From the NCBI GenBank assembly GCA_014925825.1, contig JACGCK010000002.1, positions 186,001 to 250,000 of the forward strand: a DNA stretch of 64,000 nucleotides, given 5' to 3'. The translations under genes were made by a program, and so were the position numbers. The notes below the pieces were generated by a model. That model searched no databases. It saw nothing but the letters and a program-made list of their open reading frames with translations, and had not been told where the DNA came from. Positions 44,701 through 54,991 of this stretch are shown in pieces (the first letter of the stretch is position 1; each line of letters opens with the position of its first letter). The DNA comes from Pholiota molesta. Its lineage: Eukaryota; Basidiomycota; Agaricomycetes; Agaricales; Strophariaceae.

Positions 44701-45807
44701 CAGTCGGTGGCACTCGATTTCATTGGGCCTTTACCCGAAGACGACGGTTTCAATATGATCTTGACTATTACCGATAGATTGGGTTCCGATGTCCGCATCG
44801 TACCTGTCCGCTCCGACATGACAGCTCCACAATTAGCGATTGTTTTTTTTGATGAATGGTATTGCGAGAACGGGTTGCCTGCTACTCTAGTATCTGACAG
44901 AGACAAGCTGTTTGTTTCTAACTTCTGGAGTGAATTGTGCAAAATTACGGGAATTGACATTGCTATGTCCTCCGCGTTCCATCCTGAATCTGATGGTGCT
45001 AGTGAACGCACGAATAAGACCGTTAATCAGTGCCTGCGATTCCATGTTGAACGTAATCAAACCGGCTGGAAGCGTGCTCTCAAGCGTATCCGGTTTCAAA
45101 TAATGTCTACAGTGAACGCAAGTACGGGCTATTCTCCTTTCCAATTACGTTTTGGACAACAGCCTCGCGTTTTACCTCCGTTATTCCCCCTCGATACTGA
45201 GGCGGCAACTTATAAGACAACTGCTAAAGACATTATTGAACAAGTCGCTTTAGATGTATCCGCTGCAAAGGATAATTTAATGGTTGCCAAAATAACTCAA
45301 GCTTTCCACTCGAACAAGCACCGTTCTGATGCACCTGTCTATGCGCCTGGTGATAAGGTTATGCTCAGCACGCTTAATAGGCGCCGAGATTACAGGCGCG
45401 CGGAAGAGAACAGGGTGGCTAAATTTATGCCTCGGTTCGACGGCCCGTACATGGTCATTAGCGCGCACACGGATGCTTCTACTGTTACTCTTGAGATCCC
45501 GAACGCCCCGAATATTTTCCCTACCTTCCATACTTCGCTCGTTAAACCTTTCCAGCAAAATGACTCTGATAAATTCCCACAACGCACATTGGAAGCTCCG
45601 GGTCCTGTTTCAGTGGATGGTTTCGACGAATATTACGTGGAAAAATTCGTAGACCATAAGAAAATCGGTTCTAAAGTTCATTACTTAGTACGATGGGTTG
45701 GTGAAGGGCCCGAAGAAGACCGCTGGATCGCCGGTGAATATCTGGACAAAAATGAGGCATTAGACAAGTACTGGGCCGACCGACCTGGGGGCAATCCTTT
45801 CTTGTAA
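41770..45807 (+). CDS. Pol polyprotein: protease, RT, RNase H, integrase, chromodomain
   Basis: Frame open from 41770 to the stop at 45807 without an obvious ATG near its start, as expected for a gag-pol fusion. In order: aspartic protease core LLDDGAHLVLI; reverse transcriptase with WVCDYRQLND, FGAYEWLVMPMGFRNSP and the catalytic YLDD (in CYIYLDDIVIW); RNase H with TTDASDTCSGAVLSF and EKELLAI; integrase zinc finger (HDTLGHFGFAKTY ... CVDC); integrase core with DFIGPLP, VSDRDKLF and ESDGASERTNK, matching the DDE triad; a GPY-like motif PRFDGPYMVI; and a C-terminal chromodomain, EYYVEKFVDHKKIGSKVHYL then VRWVGEGPEEDRW. All catalytic motifs are intact. The protease motif is DDG instead of the common D-S/T-G. 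Confidence 0.95.
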   Translation, partial: PSIAIHSSRKSPPAPRVDNKRERLEHNYPYKHEIPLNYRAQSAPVTNGRFLRQNASAGPSNLRRARSPRTPSPSPEQRSQRGSPIGLVTQRGISPSSSSEKRRSDDDGYASDDVSNHACLERTSPITVEHLWWTATCDSPVNDFSVPVRTLLDDGAHLVLIRPELVLKLALPIHKLKKPIGATLAWSDTPFSFVDFVVITLNSVNNAWSSKPTIALICNNLCAEILLGLPFLQHNGIVIDHELRTVIDKKCGYDLLNPGKISPPPVLLTPKERRSEYKENRKRFKAELKWRLAIRRRELSENTDYKESKPANPIAAITNRVEELASLLELQKYEEQIKADFAPIFEPIPHSSELPDDEVARIVLIDPKRQVKTRTYPCPRQYQDSFQALIKQRLDSGFIRLSSSSHCSPSFITPKADPKAMPRWVCDYRQLNDNTVPDNFPIPDVDNVLRSCAKGKIWAQIDMTDSFFQTRMHPDSIKYTAVTTPFGAYEWLVMPMGFRNSPSIHQRRVTRALQHLIGKICYIYLDDIVIWSDSLEEHIQNVKTVLQALIDARLYVNKKKTHLFKYEINFLGHKVSQSGIEADSKKVDKILDWPTPESTKDVRKFLGLVRYLNAFLPRLAIQSEILSELTFRKYDKCFPAWTPKHEMAFQNIKEIVTSRECLTVIDHYDPSKKIFVTTDASDTCSGAVLSFGETWSGSRPVAFDSMTFKGAELNYPVHEKELLAILRAIRRWKVDLLGSEFLVYTDHKTLLNFDTQKELSRRQARWMEELSIYNCKFVYVKGDDNTVADALSRFPHAKLASLDIAEASASHPYHFCPEEEVVIASIMPCSGVFACVNALSDKEIVRLSSSVTLDPKLVSEITACYQSDPWCQKLLSASKGITNLNIRNGLWFLSDRLIVPAGCSLRSLVFQIAHDTLGHFGFAKTYNAIRDSYFWPNMRTDLENSYIPSCVDCQRNKSSTTKPSGPLHPLPVPDSRCQSVALDFIGPLPEDDGFNMILTITDRLGSDVRIVPVRSDMTAPQLAIVFFDEWYCENGLPATLVSDRDKLFVSNFWSELCKITGIDIAMSSAFHPESDGASERTNKTVNQCLRFHVERNQTGWKRALKRIRFQIMSTVNASTGYSPFQLRFGQQPRVLPPLFPLDTEAATYKTTAKDIIEQVALDVSAAKDNLMVAKITQAFHSNKHRSDAPVYAPGDKVMLSTLNRRRDYRRAEENRVAKFMPRFDGPYMVISAHTDASTVTLEIPNAPNIFPTFHTSLVKPFQQNDSDKFPQRTLEAPGPVSVDGFDEYYVEKFVDHKKIGSKVHYLVRWVGEGPEEDRWIAGEYLDKNEALDKYWADRPGGNPFL

Positions 45808-45966
45808 TGTACTTTTTTTCTTCTCATATTTTGCCTGCGGTAGCTTTTCCCTACGGGGTTTTTAACGCACCCGTGAAAGGATTTTTTTTCTATTTTCTCA
45901 TTTATCTTTGTATTCCATTGCTTTATTTTTTATTTTTTTTCTTCTATCTGCTCTCGATTTTACTTT

Positions 45967-45977
45967 GGGGGGAGCAG
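45967..45977 (+). other. Polypurine tract candidate
   Basis: GGGGGGAGCAG ends exactly one base before the 3' LTR, the place where the plus-strand primer should lie. Confidence 0.65.
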
Positions 45978-46242
45978 TGTAAGGATGGCCGTCACCTGAC
46001 CTTACACCAGTAGATACATACGACGCGTCCGATCCATTTAGTATCTTACCTCTTCCTTTCCGATATACACCTACTCTTACCATACCACACACACATCTCA
46101 TCCCCTCCTCTTCTCATAGACACCGCTCTTACCCAAACTCAATAAATCCACAACTTGATCCTGTCTTTTTCGGTCCGATTCCGTAAGTCATCGAACCTCG
46201 CTTCATTTCAGTGTATTCCACTTCATACGGAGTGGTCTTTCA
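45978..46242 (+). repeat. 3' LTR, 265 bases
   Basis: Identical by eye to the 5' LTR. Its right end lies 52 bases before the start codon of the next gene, same strand, so LTR transcripts could enter that gene. Confidence 0.96.
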
Positions 46243-46247
46243 CATCA
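46243..46247. repeat. Target-site duplication, right copy
   Basis: CATCA, matching 39454-39458. Confidence 0.93.
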
Positions 46248-46294
46248 CCACACTGTTAGTGTCTGTTAGTGTTCACTGGTTGTTCATATACAAT

Positions 46295-47192
46295 ATGTTA
46301 AGGAGCACCATAAATCGTCCTTTTGGCTGCTTGTATAGGAATGCTCAGGTATAATCAATATTTCTATGATAAAATCGAGGTACTCATCACTGACAGGTAT
46401 CGCGTCTTGGCTTAGCACTCCCTTTTTCGACCATGCACCGTCTTACACCACTATTGACGGTGTCAGGTTGCCAGCCAATTGGAGTGAAAAGTCCAGGTTC
46501 GAGAACGGTAACTCAACAGCGCCTCTTTTCTTCATCTAAAAAGGAACAGGCACCAAGCGATTCGTCAGATAATTCGGCACCACCAGATGCATGGGTCTCT
46601 ATCCTCGAGAATACGGTTTCTTCACCATGGCTCTTTTCCCGTCCACAAACCCAGGAAAGAATACTTCAACGCGCATTTACGTTGATTCTTCAAATAATTC
46701 TGTCACTCAATGTTCCACGAGAGCCTGATGCAGCACGAGCTTTCTTTTTTGTACGTAGTTGTTTTGTTTTTGAATGCCACATGGTCGCTGAGTCTCGCGC
46801 TTTTTGCATGTATGTAGGCTTTAGAAAATGCTCCTGTGTCATCTACTTCTGACATGGGGCGCGGTCGTCGTGCCATAGGCATTCTTACACGTACCGTCAT
46901 CGACGATATATCGTCTATTCCCATAAATTCTCCGCTTCGTCAACAACACCCCCAGGTTTTCGCCCTTCACGATGCAATGGTTCCCTTGTGTGACTTGCAT
47001 CTAAGAGATCCTAGCGACAATATCGAGGATTGGAAAGCGTTCTGGTCTCGCGCGGAAGGACCTTTGCTGGAGCTTAATAACGAACTAGACAGCGCTGGGT
47101 TCGGGCTTGATCTGGAAAAAATAATGGCTGCACAAGAAGAGGAGAAAGCACTCAATAAGGAAGCACCAAAATCTGAGGAAGAAGCCAAATAG
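46295..47192 (+). CDS. Probable mitochondrial protein, unknown function
   Basis: 260 residues from three exons (46295-46348, 46397-46750, 46818-47192). The N terminus is basic, hydroxylated and free of acidic residues (MLRSTINRPFGCLYRNAQVS), with further RLFSSSKKE, which is typical of a mitochondrial presequence with possible cleavage near residues 35-65. The mature part begins DAWVSILENTVSSPWLFSRP and has a helical middle (ERILQRAFTLILQIILSLNV) and an acidic/Lys-rich end, PKSEEEAK. I recognise no family. The retrotransposon's 3' LTR ends 52 bases before this ATG, separating the gene from its former upstream region; a poly(A) retroposon follows directly after the stop codon. Expression may therefore be altered at both ends. 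Confidence 0.7.
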
Positions 47193-47204
47193 AATCACCT
47201 AACG
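47191..47204. repeat. 14-base direct repeat, left copy (retroposon target duplication)
   Basis: AGAATCACCTAACG, overlapping the stop codon of the preceding gene, is repeated exactly at 47347-47360 after a poly(A) run. Confidence 0.85.
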
Positions 47205-47310
47205 TACTTGATAGTGATTTCTTGACCACGATAGCTACAATTAGATTTACGTGTTGTATGTAGAAGTGTTAGGTCCGACATGGGGTCATCCCCGCTGGAC
47301 ACTAATTTGA

Positions 47311-47346
<36 letters not shown>
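47205..47346 (+). mobile_element. Short non-LTR retroposon-like insertion with poly(A) tail
   Basis: About 142 bases between two perfect 14-base repeats, ending in a run of 36 A (47312-47347, the last A shared with the repeat). Long, uneven target duplications plus a 3' poly(A) are the marks of target-primed reverse transcription by a LINE-type enzyme. The body before the A run holds an imperfect hairpin, TCCGACATGGGG / CCCCGCTGGA, beginning with TGTTAGG at 47267. No A/B box or open frame is apparent, so it may be a 5'-truncated element, a SINE-like unit or a copied transcript. Confidence 0.7.
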
Positions 47347-47349
<3 letters not shown>

Positions 47350-47360
47350 ATCACCTAACG
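47347..47360. repeat. 14-base direct repeat, right copy
   Basis: Exact copy of 47191-47204. The sequence after it (GAGGAAGCGAAAAAGCAGGAG) is the displaced 3' UTR of the mitochondrial gene. Confidence 0.85.
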
Positions 47361-47636
47361 CGGAGGAAGCGAAAAAGCAGGAGTAGTCCTATTCTTTAAC
47401 AAGGCAACCTTTTCATGATGTAAATTAGGGATGACAATAACGAACTGGTGTCTATTGGGTGTCTATAGTATTCAAGTGTCTCATGTGCGAACACTATTCT
47501 GAATACCCGAAAGTGACGAACGCGACAGTCGCGTCTAATTAAAAAGCACATGACCAGTTGCTTATGTCATTTACCGATTTTAGATGCAACTTTTTTGCTC
47601 AAGTATTATAATTGTAGGTTCATCTTCATTCAGCAT

Positions 47637-48450
47637 ATGCGTCCCCTCACAGAAGAAGAGTCGAAGGCGGTGTTTACCAAGCTTGCCAATTATATTGTCC
47701 GTTCCACTCCACTCCAGTGTTGAGTCACCAAGACTGAACTTCTTTGTTTACAGGGAAAGAACCTGGTTCACCTCATTGATCGTCCAGACGAGCCATATTG
47801 CTTTAGGCTACACAGGGATCGCGTATACTATGTGTCGGAGTCTTCCATGCGTCTGGGTATCTCGATAGCGCGGCCAAATCTCGTCAGTCTTGGGACATGT
47901 TTCGGCAAGTTCAGCAAAAGCGGAAAGTTCAAGCTACATATCACTGCTCTTGACTACGTTGCACAATATGCGAAATACAAAGTACGCCGACTTTTCACCT
48001 TCATTTACTTACTTCAGTGCTGAAGGTTGTTCTCAAGATCTGGATAAAGCCCAACGGAGAGATGCCTTTTCTATATGGAAACCATGTCGTGAAAGCACAT
48101 CTAGGAAGAATAACAGAGGACACACCAGAGCATCAGGGAGTAGTAGTCTTCAGCATGAATGATATACCTTTAGTCTGTCCTTTCGACTCGATTGTCCATT
48201 CCAACTCTAACATCTCCTTAGGGTTTTGGAGTTACTGCTCGGTCAACGGTTGACACACGCAAATTGGACCCAACAGCAATTATTGTTTTCCATCAAGCGT
48301 ACGTTTATCTATTTTGAGATGTGGCCTTGCGCTAATGAAATCGTAATCAGTGATGTTGGTGAATATCTGCGCGACGAGGTGTGTAGAGTAATTTTTTTTC
48401 TCAGTCGCAAATTTCTGATGACATCCTGCAAATAGGATACATTATTTTAA
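47637..48450 (+). CDS. NIP7: 60S ribosome subunit biogenesis protein Nip7
   Basis: Nucleolar PUA-domain protein needed for 27S pre-rRNA processing and 60S assembly. Six exons (47637-47696, 47754-47981, 48038-48172, 48222-48298, 48351-48378, 48436-48450) give 180 residues, the standard length. Sequence is close to yeast Nip7 throughout: [75 protein letters not shown] and a final [13 protein letters not shown]. For the third exon an acceptor 12 bases earlier (after 48025) would add four residues; the chosen one fits the family without insertion. No defects. Confidence 0.96.
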
Positions 48451-48703
48451 TACTTTCATCTGTTTTGATTTCATTTTTCGTAATGCGATGGGATGCATAG
48501 TGGCGTTGAATGGGCGTATTTCGTGTATATTCATACATTTAGTGTTCTCCCGGCCTGAAGTGCTCGACCGTGGTAGACTGCTGGCCATGCATCGCGCGGG
48601 TCGCATGGTGTATGGGGTGTTGTATCTTTAGTTAGAATTGCCAAGTATAGAAATTATGATGCGCTAAAGTCTGTCGTGGAAGTGACGAGCACGGCCACTT
48701 GGC

Positions 48704-51700
48704 ATGTCTTCCTCTAATCACCACCCATGGCTCTCCCTCACTGACGACCAGCTCACTGACGACGTTATCCATGAGATCCTGGCACCTATTCATGATGACC
48801 TTTGGGTGGCTTCGGCATGCGTCGACCGCATCCTAAACGACACCGCTCTCCAGCACAGTCTCCTGAATCTCGGCCTATTTCGCACCGACCGCGTCGTTGA
48901 GAGATGCACCAACATAATTGCACTTGCTTCGCCATCTGTTCACGGCTCAGACACCAAAGTCGATACCCTTGTTCACCACTTTGAAAATACGCCGACTGAT
49001 GCTTCGCTGTGTTACCTACGCTCCATCCTCTTGCGTCGTCTAGACAGACTCAACACATATGTTGAAATGGAGAAGGTTTTTCCAAAGGGAATGGAAATAG
49101 AGGTCGAAGATGTCATCGAGGAATGGGAGGACGATCCATGGGCAGACGGGACCGCTACAGCATCTTCCTCCAAGCCGACACCACAATCGAAATCCGCGGC
49201 ACCACCGCCAGTATCGCTTGCTGACTTCATTCAAAACGATCTTCTTTGGTCAGCCTGCGAATTGGCAGCCTCAGAAGCGTTTGATGCGCTCCGCGTCCTT
49301 CAACGAAAGTATACCGCGGAACTATGGCCTGCCCGTTTCAAGATTCAAAGCTGCGTCCCTGAGCATGCCCATCCTTCCGAATGCGCAGAAATATTTCCTT
49401 CTTTAGACCCCTCTTCGAACAGAGAGTCCATCCCTCCTTCAGAAAAATGGAGAAACGAGCCAAACTTCTCGGAATTGCCTCATACTCGAGAAGCAATAAA
49501 GAAATCCAAAATACCGTTACCCGCAATAACGGATTCTGACAAGGCGCTCGAATTCACCGCTATTCCGAACCCACTCGCAGCAGACGAACTCTCTGTCTGG
49601 TACAAGAAGCGCGTGAAGAATGTCATATCATCGACGGGTATGGTTGACATCGCTTTAGCTTTGGTGCAACACGCTGCATCACAAGGTATTCCTTCGCTGG
49701 ATGAACTCGGAGAAGAATTGAGCTTGTTGTCCAAGCTCGTTTATGATGCACCTCAAAGCAGTGTCATAAATGAAGATTGGACGCTTGACAACTGGTATTC
49801 CATGGATCCAACGAGCGTTGTCCACGCTTACCTTGCCCATGCATCACCAGAGGCTCTGCCACGCTGCATCTCGCACCTCGTCATGCCATACCTTTACGTG
49901 CTGGAGGCAAAAACGGAACGTGCTGGAAAGCCAGATCCTACACTCGCTACAAGGATACTATACGACTACATCCTGACGACATCCCTCGAAAACGTGGCTG
50001 CTATATTCGATGCTTCTAAGCCTACTCTTCCTTTCGGACAAAGGATCATCAACAACGACGAAGATATGGTGCGTGTTGCACTTGCTTGCTTATATAGCAG
50101 CAACAGTCTCGATCAATGGTCCACGATGAGCAACATATTTGAATGTCTTCCGGTTTGGGATGTTCCTCAAGATGAAGAGAATGATATTGGTGAAGCTGCG
50201 GATACAACCATCACTTCTTTAGGCGTTTTTGTTACACCCAGCACCAATCAACCTCATTGCACAGCGAAGGATCTCCTGGTTTTCCTGAAACCTCTCCCTC
50301 TGTCATCGTTGTCTCGACTCTTAGACATTCTCGATGTCCATCTCGAATCTGGAGAGATACTATCGAGATGGAGCGTCCCTGCGCCACTGCGATGGTTCCT
50401 TCAAAGCAGTGACAACATCAACGAGCAGCGTGCATGGGCTAATAGGATGGCTCGACGCGCAGGAGGAAAGGATGATAGGCTCAACGGTATTGATGATTGG
50501 GAATGGTTGCTGCAAGACATGCTGAAGCTGACTGGAAATGGTGACCCTTCCGCCCGAGGTGCCTTTTGTTTGTTGTCGCGTGAAGAGGTCAGCAGCATCT
50601 TCCTAACTGGATTGCTTAGCACCGACAGTAAGTCCATGTTCTGCGTTACTCGTGTCTCTTCTTAAAATTCATATATCATAGACTTCGAGACCGCGAAAAC
50701 CATGCTCTACGGTCCTCATCATAAACTCAAACTCAGCCAAGAAAGGATCGAAGCCGTCTGCCTATCTGCCTCACGAGAATTTTATGATAATGCTAGCTCA
50801 GGCAACTATAAAATGGGAGACATGAGGCTTGCCTACGAATGGTACGCAGCATTAGCATCTACTTTTACCAACCTTCACTGAACTGTAATCTAGTCTAGAG
50901 GTTCCGAGACCCTCTCCAAAAATTGCACAGGAGAAGGAATTTATCGAAGCTACTTCGCGAATAAGTTCCTTCAACGTTTTTTCGTCACCTGGCGTCGCAA
51001 TCGCTCCCATTGAAATACGCTTGATCAAAGACCGTCTCTCGCTTATATCTCGGGTCCTCTCTAGTAACGATGACGCATACAAACATACGCAAGTTATTTT
51101 AGATTTGGGATATAAGCTGGGATATAGGAACGACACTGTTGCCGAAGTAAAGATCCTCGCCATGCTTGCGGATACCGCACTACAGGCCGAGGATTTCGCG
51201 CAAGCGTACGAGAACAGCGAGCGCATGGTCCAGATAGTTGCCAACCTCCGTGCCTCAAGCCCCTCAGAATTGGATGAGACGAAACTGCGCGAAGCATCGG
51301 AGGTCTGCTGGATTGCATGTTTCCAGCTTGGACGCCAACCAGAGTTCCCCGACCTTGCGAAGAAACTCATTCTGCTGGGACATGCACTGGAGTTTTGCCC
51401 CCCGGACAAGATCCATGACGTCTTGACGGCGTGGCGAAAGCTGGAGAGCGAAGACATACAGCGCCGAGAGGATCAGCTAACTCAGAGGAAGAGCGGTGTG
51501 CTTAATATCGCGGCGGCCCCAGGCACAATGAATATGGAAGCTTTATCTGGGAATGTCGCATCGTCTTTGCGGGCGCGGCTGCACGACTTCCATATGCCGT
51601 CACCGCCGCTGCTGAGTACGCCTGATGCGGCGGCGCTTGCGAGTCGGACGTTCAAGAGCGTTGCTGCAAATTTCCCCTTCGCGGTAGGCCAGCGCGGGCG

Positions 51701-51827
51701 CTCGGATGTGGATGAGCGGAGCGAGGGCTCGCGAAGAACGGATGGGCATGACGTATCGAGCCAGGCTTCGCGCGTATTCTCGAAGGGTATTGGGTGGTTG
51801 ATTGGGGCAGATGAGGCTGAGCTATAG
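48704..51827 (+). CDS. SEC39: Sec39-domain protein (Dsl1/NBAS-type ER tethering subunit)
   Basis: Peripheral ER protein of the Dsl1 tethering complex that captures COPI vesicles returning from the Golgi. Three exons (48704-50627, 50682-50841, 50894-51827) give 1,005 residues. The Sec39 domain is seen in LSLLSKLVYDAPQSSV then NEDWTLDNWYSMDPTSVVHA, in the helical body, and in GYKLGYRNDTVAEVKILAML near the C terminus. An acidic segment, EEWEDDPWADG, with Ser/Pro linker lies near residue 140, as in other fungal members. The end is disordered with Gly/Ser/Asp-rich stretches and GIGWLIGADEAEL. Protein is somewhat longer than yeast Sec39 (about 700 residues), as is usual in basidiomycetes. No frame problems. 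Confidence 0.87.
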
Positions 51828-52314
51828 TCTACGTATGTACGACACTACAGTACACGTACGACACATACAGTACATGTCTTTTTACATTAACTGGTGATAA
51901 TAATCCAGGTATTAAGTAACACAAATCGAGTCATGCATCTGCATCTGCATCAGCGTCGTAGGGTGAGGGAATGAACAGGGAAGTAATGAAGGGTATGTAT
52001 GTATAGGTACAAAACGAGAATGAATAGGTAGTTTCTCTAGAAATGACTGTAGCAAATAATGAATGTTGGACAAGAATGGGAGATAAAATGGGAGGAGGCT
52101 ACAACAAACTAGAGAATGGTAATAAATAGGCCCGTTTTAATACCACAAATGGTATAACAAATATTCATAAGTAAGGAACAAAGGGACAAGGTAAATGTGA
52201 CATGGATGAATGAATAGGGCGGGCTTTTGTAATAGTACAAATGCCCATATGGTTTGATATACAACCAAGAAACCTGATAGAAAGGATAGTAAGAAAAACG
52301 CGTCTCCTTCAACT
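51828..52314. other. Convergent intergenic region
   Basis: 487 bases between facing stop codons. Starts with partly repeated TACGACAC / ACAGTACA words (51837-51878) and a short GCATCT repeat near 51936. No gene supported. Confidence 0.45.
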
Positions 52315-54905
52315 TCAAGGCAGTATCGCTTTGCCGAATCGCGACGAAGTGCCTGTGCGCGCGCGAGGTCGGTTGATGATGCTGCCTCCAACAGGCGACG
52401 GGTTGAGCGACGCTGGTGCCTGTTTCCCCCGCCCGCAATGGCTGCAGTACTCGTTACCGTATCGTCCGGTTGCTGCCTCTAGCTCTGCTTTGAGGTCGCG
52501 CACCTGCCCCTCCAGCTCCCAGATCTGCTGCTGCGCCGTCCTTGCCGACAACGCGAGCTGCTGTCGCTCGCCTGCCGCTGTCGTGCTCTTCTCTCCACCG
52601 CTGCTACTACTGCCGCGTGGGCTCAAGGTCCGCGGTGGTGGAGTGATGGGTGCCAGCGGACTCGCCGCCGAGCGAGGCGTACCCGGATCATTCGTCGAGC
52701 TCGGAGGACGTGGCTCATCGTCGAGCGGCACGAGATGCTCGCTAAAATGCGCGCTGAACAGCGTCGACACCGGCCGCAGACGTAGTGCAGGGAATTCTGT
52801 TACTTGCGCGGGCGCGCTCTGCGGTTGCAGCTCGGCTGTCGCCCAAGGGCGGCGCGCAATAGGTGCATCCTCCGGGTTGTCGAGATGGTGCAGGTACCTA
52901 CTGTTGCCATTGTTGCCGGCGGAGACGGAGGCACGCGGGGAGGAGGGTCCAGAGGCGGAAGGCGTAGTGCGGATGGAAAGCATGGGAGGTGTGCGCCGCT
53001 GGTTGAGTGTGCTGCCTTTCCACGATGGTCCTTCGCTTGCGACGGAGTCATTGCTCGGCGTAGGGTCTGCTTCGTACAGGGCTGGGGACAAGGTTGGGAC
53101 AGGGATACGCTGAACGGACTTGGGCACCCGCTGCTGCGCTTGGTAGGTAGTGTTAGGGTTGTTTGCAGTACTACTGTTGTTGCTGGAGCTACCAATGTGC
53201 TCCGGCAACGAAGGCACAGGGGGCGGGTCGTCATGCTCGTCTTTCTCCTGCGCCTTGCCCCCATTGAAGAGACGCATGAAGCCGCTTTTCTTATGCTTGA
53301 GCGACCGGCCTCCTGTCGCTGTGGGCATGCCGTTGCCCGTTGGCTGCGCTGATAGGGCACCGAGTTCTGGTTCGCGGCGGTCCGCTTTCGGCTGCCCAAC
53401 AATCGTATGCAACGCACTCTTCGCTTTGGAGCCTGCGCTTATCGAACGCCCACGAACTCTGGAGGGAATGATTCCAAATGGCGACCCGTCTGAACCTTGA
53501 GAGGTGTTTGAAGTGTCGTTATCTTCGACAGGAAATGCGGACGACGCGCGAGAGCTGCTCGAGCTGGATGTCCGCGATGCCTCAACGGATGTGGTGGCAC
53601 TTCGCATGCGCTGGGCCCTTGCCTCCTCGAGAGAAATAAGAGAGAAGGTCGGTGCAGTATTGCGTTCAGTCCAACCCACCAGGCTCGAAACTCCCGGCGG
53701 CAAACCGTGCGGGGAATGATCTTGACTCTTGTCGGAGGTGGCTGACAGGTCGGGCGGGTTGATGACAGGAACGGGGGAAGATATCTTCTTCGCGAGAACC
53801 GCTGATGAACGAGGCTTCGACGTGATGGAATTGATGGATGAATCTGGGGTCAGCGTCGCCTGGCTACTCGACTTAGCCATCGAGTCTGTCGAAAAAGCCT
53901 CTGTCACGGTCAGATTCGAATCATTTCTAGAGGATGCATAGTGCGAGCCTAAACTACTATGATAGGTGGATATGTCGTCTTCAGCATAGGATACAACAAG
54001 GTCAGGGTTGGCGTATGGATGCGTGGATTCGTAGACTGGAGTTGAGTGGATTTCTTGGGGTCTCTCGGAGGTGGAGGAGGAAGGCGAAAAACGGCTGTGG
54101 GAGGGAGATACAGGAGGGACGGAAGGGACGGGAGTAGGAGGCAAAGGGCCCGTAGGTGTGTCGGGTCGGAGGCGACCCAGGGAGAACTTGCTGCGCAGGG
54201 TTTCTTTAGGTGGCTGAGGAGCGATACGCCCGAGCGAGGTCGCAGACATACTTTCTTGAGCGAGGGCACTGAGAGAAAGAATTGCATTCATAATAAATTC
54301 AGGACCATTGATAAGCTAACTTACTACAAGGCGCCACGGGGGTAGGATGTCTGGGAGCTGGTCGTATCAAAGGAGCGCTTGGGGAGGACCTGAGAACGCG
54401 AAGACTCGCCACTAGGGCGAGTCGTCTGGAAGCTAGGACGTGGGCTAGAGGAGCCCGAGGGCCGACGACGCGCGAAGGGGAAGGCAGCACCGAAATGGCG
54501 GGGGCTGTCCTCGGGCTCATCTTCCTCCTCGAGGTCGCCCTCCTCGAGCTCCCACGGCGCGCGGGAGTGGAAGCGCATCTTGGGGCCAAGATAGCTTAGG
54601 CGTGGAACGGCGGGGGTGTTATCTCGGTGTTCGTATGGCTCGGGCTCATCGTTATAAGAGTCGGCATAAGAGGCGCGGGGGTCGTCGGCGAGGTCGAGCA
54701 TACTGGACGGCTGGCGCTGGGGCGGGTGGTCGTCGACAGGGGAGGGATAGTCATAGTCGGGATCGTGGATTGGACGGGGGGAGAAGCAGGGACGGCTGTA
54801 GACGGAGGGGGTGTCTGAGTAGTCTGAGACGGCGGAGAAGCGGGGTGCGCGCTGGTCGAGGAGGGCGCGGATGTGGGCGTCGGGGTCGTGGGGGTGGCGC
54901 AGCAT
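52315..54905 (-). CDS. Large disordered protein with C-terminal coiled coil, unknown function
   Basis: 844 residues from two exons (54905-54325 and 54268-52315). Start chosen at MLRHPHDPDAHIRALLDQRA; the frame is open upstream but lacks a better ATG. Almost entirely low complexity: Tyr/Asp/Pro-rich N terminus, then Ser/Pro/Thr-rich blocks with many SP/TP sites, including short motifs such as LRSKFSLGRLRPDTP and KKSGFMRLFNGGK. A coiled coil near the end (QLALSARTAQQQIWELEGQV, RDLKAELEAATGRYG) leads to YCSHCGRGKQAP. GC content is visibly higher than in the neighbours. Composition suggests a scaffold or cortical regulator; no family or function is recognised. Confidence 0.7.
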
Positions 54906-54991
54906 GGTGGTGGGCGCGCAGCTCGGCCGTCCGCAGACGGTGAGAGAGAAAGGCAACAAACACCAACAACGTGCATCTCTCCGCGACTCCC
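54906..54991. promoter_or_regulatory. Short bidirectional promoter, disordered-protein gene / CGR1
   Basis: 86 bases between divergent start codons. GC-rich on the left, with CAACAACG words towards CGR1. No TATA box. Confidence 0.5.

Larger units (their letters stand above)
39459..46242 (+). mobile_element. Complete Ty3/gypsy LTR retrotransposon (chromovirus type)
   Basis: 6,784 bases bounded by two 265-base LTRs with TG...CA ends and a CATCA duplication. Internal order is gag, protease, reverse transcriptase, RNase H, integrase, chromodomain, the Ty3/gypsy order with a chromovirus C terminus. I read the LTRs base by base and see no difference, so insertion was recent. Gag and pol are in different frames, separated by two one-base shifts (41600-41605 and 41801-41804). 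An A-free purine-tract-like GGGGGGAGCAG precedes the right LTR. No tRNA primer-binding site is evident next to the left LTR. Confidence 0.96.

Noticed and set aside
47312..47347. Poly(A) run as an assembly or sequencing artefact
   Set aside because: The exact 14-base repeats on both sides fit a retroposition event better, though the precise A count may be inaccurate.
49012..50637. Several long open frames opposite SEC39 and other conserved genes
   Set aside because: They are antisense shadows of well-supported coding exons.
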